A DNA stretch of 64,000 bases, taken from the NCBI GenBank assembly GCA_004794785.1, contig SJOL01005866.1, positions 246,827 through 310,826 of the forward strand, given 5' to 3'. This document shows positions 56,701-64,000 of the stretch, piece by piece; the first letter of the stretch is position 1; each line of letters begins with the position of its first letter. Origin of the DNA: Opisthorchis felineus. Taxonomy: Eukaryota; Platyhelminthes; Trematoda; Opisthorchiida; Opisthorchiidae. The position numbers were made by a program, and so were the translations under genes. Below the pieces are notes generated by a model. It worked only from the letters and a program-made list of their open reading frames with translations, was not told where the DNA came from and did not search any database.

Positions 56701-57734
56701 ACATATCCTGTATAGTTCGATGGGAAGGAAATTCAGAAGCGGATGTCAGACTACTGTAGGTTATCCAGATAGCCATGTGTGTGATCGAGAAAGGTTTTCA
56801 CTTAGCGAAGTGGGGTTCGACTTTTTGGCCAAGAGTGCAGTGTATCAAAAACTACTCAAGTTACGCGGTGATCAACTTCCTCTCAACCTACGACCAACTC
56901 TGAAACGAGTGTATCGAATACTTTCAAATTCCAAAACATAAATGAACAAGGACATCAGGGAACGCACAACTAGTAAGAATAGCTGATAAAACAATCATAA
57001 GTTTGCAGTACAAATGGTCACAACCTTGAGAGGTGCAACGAATTGGTTGACTGAGATACATTAGTGTCTCAGAAAAGAAACCTGTAAAGGAGGTACCCGC
57101 TTCATGTAGAGTCCACAGTGTAACGTCCCGTAAACGAAGGTTTAGTGCCAAATCTTCACTGAAGAAGGAAACTCCAAAGACAAATCCTCTTTCTTACAGC
57201 ACAAAAGTGATTTCCTGTTTCAGCTCATATGGGGAATTCTTTAGGATACTTGCTTATTTGAGAGCAGTGAATATTCCCAACCTTTCACAATCCTCGTAGA
57301 GGACCTGACAAGCACATTGCCGATGGGAACGGGATTTAAAGATGATAGTAATAGTTACAGGACTAGTCAGTTCATACCTCTGTAGTCCTTTGGCATATGT
57401 TTAATCGGATTTTACGGGAACTTCTTCCCGCTATTTTGCCATTCACGCCTGGTTTCCATCCTACCTTTACTAGTTCGAGGACGATGGAGAGGTGAATGGC
57501 GCGTGGTTCGCTATTATCATAACTACCACGAGAGTTCCTTTGTATGTAAGTTGCTACAATAGTCATCCAAACGGTACACCCAGATGATTGACCAAACACG
57601 GTTTCCTGGTGTGCACCCAGCAGCTGCTTATCACAGATCCACCGAAGTCGTAGACTCGTGGAGGGAAACAGGAAAAGCAGTGAAGATGGCAGTTCCGCCA
57701 AGGTGACCTACGGAGACCGAGCACCCCGGCACAT

Positions 57735-57770
57735 GGAGTTATGTATATGTATGTATGTATATGTATATTC
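57735..57770. repeat. TATG-type microsatellite
   Basis: Imperfect repeats of TATG/TATATG over about 35 bp in a POLR3B intron. Confidence 0.75.
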
Positions 57771-58684
57771 TGACAGCAGTGCTTCCACAAAAATACTTTG
57801 AAAATAAGTCGTGTTAAACAACGAAAATAGCCCAAGGTTTCAGCACGGAATCCCATGCCTAATTGCCAACACTATCTTATGCCGGTTAGGATGAGTAACA
57901 CAATAACTATGAACTAACTAGACCGCTTATGAGGCAACGTCTTGGAAATTGCGTGCTTCGATGTATTGTCCGGTGCTCTTATTCATTCTACACCTCGGAG
58001 GAATCCTAATCCTCCGTAGATTTCAACATACGTTGACTTAAGGAGACAGGGGCCGGTTTCAAAGTATCCACCATGACAACTTTTACCCTTATCAGGGCTT
58101 TGAATTTGGATTGGTCAAATGATCCCTCAGTCAAAAGCTTGTAACGTCGTCGGGTGCTTGTGTTTGCCCGTCAACTTCGCGGTGACTTTGCGTAATAACC
58201 AGGCGGCAGCTAACCCAAGTTAACCGAATAGACAATTATGAGACCCTCCACGGAACTCACGAGCTAATAGGTTAGGTTTAGTTTATCTCATTTTGGCGGA
58301 AAAATTATTGTTTTGTGAATCAGCATTATTTCATAATTTAGCGCCTGCTATCATTCCTAAGGGTCCTTAAATCGATAAAAGCGCTCGTCAATAAGCTCAC
58401 CCTCAGTTGGTGGCTTTTTTGGGTGGATACGATGGTTACGATAAGAAGTAGAATCAGTTCCATCGAGATGAGAATCGCGGAACGACCATATATTCCATAG
58501 ACGGGCTTTCTCTGCGCACAGCATTGACCACAACTATCTTTATCATTTGGTCATGACGTCTGGTTCACGTATGATTTGTATCCAAAATGATTTTGTGGAA
58601 CTAAAATCCACAAGGTTTTTCGGACGTCGTGCTTCCCCCTACAACTGTATGTTCTGAAAAGTCAATAGCAGCCATAGTTCTCAC

Positions 58685-58843
58685 CTCATCAAAGTGCATC
58701 ATTTGAATTGTCTTCGACTGTACCAGCGGCTTTTGTGGATAAACCATCTGATACTGCAGTGTATCGAAGCGAATTTGTTGGTTCAACGCTACCGTCCCGA
58801 TGGCTTGTTTGCCCATAGCGCATTGGTAGGTGTTTCGAGGAGA
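58685..58843 (-). CDS. POLR3B: RNA polymerase III subunit RPC2, internal exon
   Basis: A 53-codon exon, phase 0 at both ends (TTTTCCATTCAG acceptor; GATGAG/GTGAGA donor). It begins SPRNTYQCAMGKQAIGTVAL and continues QMVYPQKPLVQSKTIQMM. SPRN-YQCAMGKQA is one of the most conserved blocks of the second-largest subunit; the remainder fits human POLR3B (AYPQKPMVKTKTIELI). The intron-exon order agrees with its neighbours. Confidence 0.96.
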
Positions 58844-60230
58844 CTGAATGGAAAAGCGAAAATGGTGAGGAAAATTATTTGCGATGGATATTACGAGATT
58901 ATGTGAATAATGGTAACCAACACTGCTAATGAACGGGGGAAGAAGTTCACATGGGACGTTTTCCACTGACACAGACATCGGAAACGGGCTTGCAGAGGTA
59001 GCAAGAGTTCAAAATGACCTGGACCATTTGAGTGGGCGACAACCAATTAAAAACTAAATACAGTCATACCAAAGCCTGAATGCACAGAATGAAGACATTT
59101 ATCCTGTTTTGTACTTTCGAAGTGGAAGCGTTCTGTCATTTCAATCGACGATGTGTTCATTTCTGACAAGTTTGTTAGTATGGCAGTGTCTACGTGTTGA
59201 TAAAATATTTCACAAACCCTATTGAAAATGTCAATCAATTCAATTCAATTTATCAGCTATAAACCGTGTACCATAGGCACATCGGTTCCATCTGCTACAG
59301 TTTCGATCAGCGGAAAGTGGGAGACTGCGGAAGATACGGCCAAGCCTTGCAGGCGATGGCGTGCTCAGTTAATTCGGGAATTAAGTAGCTACGCATTGAA
59401 GGCGATAGCTTTGACGCGTGAGCGCCATTGACTGCGCGACTGGACCATTTCGGCCAGTGTCATTAACCATTGGTGAGTTGAGTCCCAGGGTCCCCATCTA
59501 GGGAGGCGGCAGTTGTCGACCCGACTAAGTTTACTGTTCAGTGTTTTCACACTTCGTTGCCAGGTCATACACTGACCACCTCTCGGTCGCTTCTACTCAA
59601 CACAAGGCTGGGCGAAAAGAGCTCTGTGAGGCAAACGGTCTTCTGGCATGCGGAGTACATGTCCTAACTAGCGTAACCTATGGAGCGTGAGAATAACCGG
59701 AAAACCGAGGAAGGAATAAATGAAGTAAGCCGATCAAGTACGAATGACATACAATGTGGTTCTGCAGTCCAATATTTGGGCAGCCAGTATAAATTTAGCT
59801 CAAAATTGCAGGTGATGTTGGACGACAACTAAGGTTCGTTCACGGTTGAAAGTATCACCAGGACGTAGATATCACCCAATAGTGTTCTGACGTCCGCTAG
59901 GTCGGCCTGTACATAACAGGGTGGGAAAGCAAAGTCATGCGACTGCTCACCAATGCCATCTCTCTACGTCGCTACCCTTCTACCCCACCAAATCAGCGCG
60001 TTCCAGTAGTTTGTGGTTCCCGTTCCAACACTTTCTTCTCATTAAGACCTGAACTATTTTGACAAAAACCAGGTGGGTTTTCTTAGAACTGCGTTTGAAA
60101 CAAGCACGCAGATGAATCATACAAAATATTATCAACAAAACAAACCCCAGACCGACCAGGAACTACTACGGGAACGTCTAGTGACATAGTTTATTGAAAA
60201 TATACTCCATTAAACAAGATGGGCCCTTAC
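58844..60230. other. 1.4-kb POLR3B intron with RTE scrap
   Basis: Apart from the RTE type B piece (59375-59705) nothing is recognised. Confidence 0.5.
59375..59705 (-). mobile_element. RTE-type LINE (type B), 3' untranslated fragment
   Basis: The stretch GCATTGAAGGCGATAGCTTT and the DNA after it align in order with 7580-7880 and 36260-36560, down to the segment coding for the GHVL-RMP motif in - sense. No target duplication was found. Confidence 0.68.
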
Positions 60231-60437
60231 TTGATTATGGTCTGGGTAGGGAATAAGCCCGGCCACAACGCCCAAAATCGTCGCAGGATCGATTTCCATG
60301 TGTGTGTACTTGTTACCATCGCTTAGGTAGGACTCATCCATGGCAACAAGGCAGTCATTCAGTTCATTGGCATCCAGGTACTCGATAACGCCCTTCTTTA
60401 AAAAGTCATCCCAGCTCAAGACGTTATGCACCAGATC
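60231..60437 (-). CDS. POLR3B: RNA polymerase III subunit RPC2, most upstream exon in window
   Basis: A 69-codon exon in phase 0 (CTTTTCATTCAG acceptor; CAA/GTAAGG donor). It reads DLVHNVLSWDDFLKKGVIEY, LDANELNDCLVAM, then MEIDPATILGVVAGLIPYPD ending HNQ, and joins SPRN in the next exon exactly as in human POLR3B. About 536 residues are encoded in the window, roughly the C-terminal half of a subunit of about 1,130 residues; the 5' exons must lie beyond the right edge, since none was found up to 64000. Confidence 0.95.
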
Positions 60438-61005
60438 CTGAATGAAAAGTGCACAAAACTTAAGAAGTTTGGATTTGTATATGCTTAAGCAGAGAGGAAA
60501 AGCATCAGTACTTCTGAGTTACTCAATGTGGTATCTCAAAAACATATAGTTTTCTACCATGAAATTTTGGGTTTTCCTGAGTATCTTACTTTGCAGTTCG
60601 CTCAATCATTTTACGAGACAAAAAACATTTTCCCACCAAGATTAAAAACGTGGAAGTAGCGAAGTTGTGTGTGATTCTGGCTGATTGCTCGGGGGAATCT
60701 CCATGCATTCTCGAAAACTCCAAGAAAATGAACTTAAGCATTGGCACGCGAATGGAAAATAACTAGGTAGTCATTTCTACTACCCTTGCAGGAAAGGAGC
60801 TCGTCCACTGGCTACTCACCACGTAAATCAACCTGTATTCCCTATGGTAAACACTGAATCTAAATCTAGCCGAATGGAGTCACGCGTAACCGGGGCTTTT
60901 CTCCTCTACTCGCCAACTGTGTTGACGACGGCCAGTGAAATCATTTAGCGATAAGGTTATCGCGCTCGCAATGGATTGATTGTGCATTGTACCTATCCAA
61001 ATGAG
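60438..61005. other. Upstream POLR3B intron, no element seen
   Basis: I searched the - strand for the preceding, strongly conserved part of the subunit and did not find it. Only short broken frames are present. Confidence 0.45.
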
Positions 61006-61181
61006 ATGGCGAGATGGCTCAAACGGTTAGAGCGCGAATCTACTGACCGGAAGGTCCGTGGTTCGAACCCGACCTCTGCCTCTCGACTTGCCCCGTCTAG
61101 GCTTGGGCAACCTGGCAGTATCTCAGCCCTCGTGCTTTCTTCGGGTGGCACGGAAGGGGGTTACAGCTGAGCGATTTCTTT
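61006..61181 (+). mobile_element. tRNA-derived SINE, well-preserved copy
   Basis: The head GGCGAGATGGCTCAAACGGT, the B box GGTTCGAACCC and the body are nearly perfect; about 20 bases are missing shortly before the tail. The exact 13-bp repeat CTATCCAAATGAG flanks it (60993-61005 and 61182-61194), suggesting a recent insertion. Confidence 0.92.
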
Positions 61182-61194
61182 CTATCCAAATGAG

Positions 61195-61979
61195 CCAACT
61201 TGAATAAAGTCCGAATATTTTGAAGTAAAATAGCTGCATCCCAAGAACTTTTTGCTGACTGATTTTGCCTATGTACTCAGCCATTAGAAATCTTGTGCGC
61301 ATGTAGACGTGTCAAATTGAGTCAAGCTCATTGTGATCTAAAACAACGCCTTTGATCTAAATTCTACACAGTACGGTCGTCAATAGGGGGGGGGGGTTAA
61401 GCAACAACTCAAATGTCGACTGGATATCCCTCGCCTCTTAGAAGAATACCGGAAGACATGGATGATTCCGGATCGTGGATACTCGTGGAATATGGGTAGT
61501 ATTATTGGTGTAAGCTTTTATTCAAGTTGTGAATGACAGACCCAAACAACAAGTGTAAACTTCCGTGGAGAAACATGTGTATGTAGGGATAAACCGAAAC
61601 TGAGACGGTTATAGCATAATTTTTTATCTTTATTTTTTACTGTATCTCAGCTCACATCACGAAGGATACTATTTTAGTATGAGCAATTAGGATGATCAAG
61701 ATTGCTTGATTGTGGTTTCACACGTGCTTCTAGCAATTGTTGAGGATACAATTTTCCATGCAAATCGGAAAGTGGTGAACCACAGTTCACTAAAGCCAAA
61801 CTTCGAAAAACGGGTCAAAATGACCGGACTTACGCGTGAAGTTCAATGCAATAGACTGCCTACCAGAGATGAATGCGTAAAATGTGCAAAAGCATGCAAA
61901 TGCTTCGACCGCGATGGACCGTGATGGAAAATGTTGTGCAAATTACATCGCCCGAGAAAAGTGCGAGGTAAAAGTTGTA
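61195..61979. other. Left flank of Penelope-like element
   Basis: No gene or repeat family is recognised. A run of 11 G lies at 61386-61396. A 72-codon + frame (61706-61924) has a Cys-rich end (ECVKCAKACKCF) without a known match. The 5' end of the Penelope-like element may begin somewhere here. Confidence 0.35.
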
Positions 61980-62044
61980 TAATTCGGCTTCAACAAGTCA
62001 AGCAGATGGAGTCGTCTGTGCTTATTTATCACCGAGTGGTCTAG

Positions 62045-62398
62045 TGTGCCAAAGCGAAGGAAGTAAAATCAGCTCAAGGTAAACAGTGCAAGGACAAACA
62101 AATACGTAAGTTCGAGAAATTGCTTTCCACGACTCGCTGTTCTAGTAATACAATAGAGAAGAGTAAGCCATCTGCTAGCTATTGCAGCGTAGTCAATTTA
62201 TCAGATAGACCCTTAATTGACGAAGAACGTTGTCTGTTAAGGAAGGGATTGAATTTTGCAGTAAGTAAAAGAGTTATAAGGGCAGAAGAGATCATTCGAG
62301 TCTGTGTTTCAGAAGCTTCCTTCAATGGAAGCGGAGTAATTCCGTGTACAGTTGGTCACAGTCCTAAAGTCCTAGCAACCAGGAGTTCCAAACATTGA
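62045..62398 (+). pseudogene. Penelope-like element, N-terminal coding block
   Basis: Open from 62045 to the stop at 62396-62398. A basic start (KAKEVKSAQGKQCKDKQIRK) is followed by SYCSVVNLSDRPLIDEERCL and LNFAVSKRVIRAEEIIRVC, the conserved N-terminal region of Penelope-like proteins. Beyond residue 95 or so the frame diverges and the coding sequence resumes in another frame at 62376-62394, so at least one frameshift lies between. Confidence 0.75.
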
Positions 62399-62460
62399 AC
62401 CAGCAGAGCAAAGAGCCTTAAACACATTAAAACATGTAGACAGTATAGTAATTAAAGGCA

Positions 62461-64000
62461 GATAAAGCTAAGGCCACGGTAGTCATGAATAAGAGTGACT
62501 ACCTGCAGAAAGTTAGACAGCACGTAGTTGATGGGCCTTATTGACAAATCAGTAACGGGACGATTACGTCAATAATGAGTAAGAGTAAGGTTGAAGTTGG
62601 GAGGTATCTAAGATCGGTGATAAACCATCTGGGGCAAGGCAAGTGGTATCGACTGTATCCAAAAAGTGCAATTCAACCATGACTTTACGGGTTACCAAAA
62701 ATTCACAAGGAAGGTGTTCCCATAAGACCAATAGTGGATGGCATGGGTTCACCGCCACATGAGCTGGCTAGATTTCTAGCAGGTATCCTTAAACCACTTG
62801 CCGGAAAGTCACCCACATACATCCAAAATTCGTGTGACTTTGCTAAGAAAGTAGCGGGGTTTCAGTTAGAGCTAGACGAAGTTCTGGTTAGTTTTGATGT
62901 CAACTCGATGTATACCAATATCCCTAAAGCGGATGCTGTGGAAGTAGCGAAAAGGCTTCTACTGTCAGACACCACGCTGCAAGAACGAACGCAACTCTCC
63001 GTAGACGAGATAGTTGAAGGTATAAAAGTATGCCTAAACCTAAGTCATTTCGTTTTTGACTCAATTATATACTCTCAAGAACAAGGTCTGGCGATGGGAT
63101 CACCAATATCCCCGATTTTGGCAAACATGTACATGGAAGACTTTGAACAGAAAGCTTTAAACGGATTCGAGTGTCCGCCAAGGGTTTTCTGGCGTTACGT
63201 AGATGACACGTTCGTTGTGATAAAGCGAGATAAGGTGAACGAATTCTTTCAATATCTTAACACTTTGGACCCTCACATTAAGTTTAGCATGGAGCTAGAA
63301 TCCACATCGGGTACGCTACCTTTCCTTGACTGCATGACACATAAGAGTGGTGGGAAATTGAAAACCACTATTTACCGGAAATCAACAGATAGTGGTGCGG
63401 TCTTAAACTACTCCTCAGCACATCCAAAAGCAGTATATGCTAGCATAGTTTCAACGATGTTTAGGAGAGTAAGCGCACTGTGCACAGAGGAGGTCGACCG
63501 AAGAGCAGCACAACTGGAGGTAAAAAAGCGACTTCAAGATAGCGGATACCCAGTGGGTTTAATTAAGCGGCAACTAAGACGGGTATTGGTGCCAACACCA
63601 AGGCCCAACAAGGAGTGGATCGGAACAGCAGTCATTCCATACAAAACGGGGACATCTGAAGTCATTAGAAGGGTACTGAATACGGCTAACATTAGAGTAG
63701 CATTCCAGAAGGGAAAGACTTTACGCTCAGTGTTGGTGCAGTTGAAGGATCGCCTTCCGGTTGATAGGACTAGGAACTGTGTATACAAAATAAAATGTAA
63801 CGACTGTACGAAGGTTTATATAGGTCAGACAGCCAGGGAACTGCACACCAGAATCGGTGAGCATAAGCGATCCATTAACAGACCACCGAGAAACATAGAT
63901 GAATATCAGGCGATAGTCAAAGATTCGGCAATGGCAGGGCATGCACTAGACACTGGGCACAGGATAGATTTGGAAAATGTGGACATTCTAAGACGGGGGT
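62461..64000 (+). pseudogene. Penelope-like reverse transcriptase with GIY-YIG endonuclease
   Basis: After an apparent 1-base insertion near 62456, the frame reads DKAKATVVMNKSDYLQKVRQ, with stops TGA at 62542-62544 and 62680-62682. From 62683 it is open for about 439 codons to the window end. Landmarks: LYGLPKIHKEGVPIRPIVDG (62683-62742); motif A LVSFDVNSMYTNIP (FDV at 62893-62901); GLAMGSPISPILAN (63085-63126); motif C FWRYVDDTFVV (YVDD at 63196-63207); a thumb with LPFLDCMTH. A zinc-type pair C-x2-C (KCNDC) then precedes VYIGQTARELHTRIGEHKRS (YIG at 63817-63825), the GIY-YIG core. The second stop stands where the family has Arg (CGA to TGA), a simple decay change. The element looks only recently damaged. 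Confidence 0.9.

Larger units (their letters stand above)
52294..58684. other. 6.4-kb POLR3B intron
   Basis: The intron carries an orphan exon-like block (52542-52676), an old SINE (53575-53712) and a TATG-type microsatellite (57735-57770). Several - strand frames of 60-110 codons (for example 53926-54216, 57372-57701, 57563-57856) have no recognisable content. No RTE or CR1 sequence was identified. Confidence 0.45.
61980..64000 (+). mobile_element. Penelope-like retroelement, truncated by window edge
   Basis: The + strand codes for a Penelope-like reverse transcriptase joined to a GIY-YIG endonuclease. The N-terminal block (62045-62398) has the family tag VVNLSDRPLIDEERCLLRKG. A shifted block (62394-62456) continues PAEQRALNTLKHVDSIVI. 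The main frame then runs to the right edge. The left border is uncertain. The element is antisense to POLR3B and, if that gene continues to the right, lies in one of its introns. Confidence 0.88.

Noticed and set aside
60781..60900. Further upstream POLR3B exon near a GTGAGT-like donor on the - strand
   Set aside because: The block between the acceptor and donor is only a few codons and does not encode the conserved sequence expected before DLVHNVLSW.
1..64000. CRISPR arrays, operons, prokaryotic promoters or terminators
   Set aside because: No regularly spaced repeats or compact co-directional genes; spliced animal genes and LINE/SINE debris show a eukaryotic genome.

Overview
The window is nuclear DNA of an animal, most likely a digenean flatworm (a fluke). 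This rests on two spliced animal genes with GT-AG introns (one only 36 nt, several many kilobases), on decayed non-LTR retrotransposons of RTE and CR1 type, on a Penelope-like element with a GIY-YIG nuclease, and on a tRNA-derived SINE family. That mix is familiar from fluke genomes, but I cannot name the species from sequence alone. Nothing here is prokaryotic; most long open frames are shadows of retrotransposon debris.

Two host genes lie tail to tail. On the + strand, about 3.9-39.6 kb, is a gene for a REPS-type protein (RalBP1-associated, Eps15-homology domains, endocytosis). I place an N-terminal EH domain (3922-4301), linker exons (5558-5624 putative, 17784-17952, 24297-24632), a second EH domain split over two exons (26382-26721 and 32561-32793), a Ser-rich exon (34784-35144), two weaker candidates (37255-37464 and 38058-38270), and a C-terminal coiled coil with stop codon (39388-39628). 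Reading phases match at every junction in the chain up to 35144. On the - strand, seven exons (60437 down to 46125) encode the C-terminal half of the second-largest RNA polymerase III subunit (POLR3B/RPC2), with all phases consistent; its 5' exons lie beyond the right edge. About 6.5 kb separates the two stop codons.

The introns and the intergenic gap are full of transposon debris. 0-3.9 kb: two CR1-type copies, the second ending about 50 bp before the REPS start codon. 5.6-17.8 kb: SINEs, RTE copies in both orientations (one apparently nested in another) and ultrashort RTE 3'-end insertions of about 55 bp. 18-24 kb: more RTE and SINE insertions, an unexplained dispersed repeat and a long perfect hairpin. 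26.7-39.4 kb: sparser debris. 39.6-46.1 kb: the intergenic gap, with an internally deleted RTE copy. 46.1-60.4 kb: POLR3B exons and introns. 62.0-64.0 kb: a Penelope-like element, antisense to POLR3B, running off the right edge with its RT-to-GIY-YIG frame open.

The two genes have no evident functional link: one product acts in endocytic/Ral signalling, the other in Pol III transcription. The most informative items are the reconstructed REPS gene, the insertions with target-site duplications, the near-intact Penelope frame, and an orphan in-frame exon inside POLR3B. I found no convincing new biological system.
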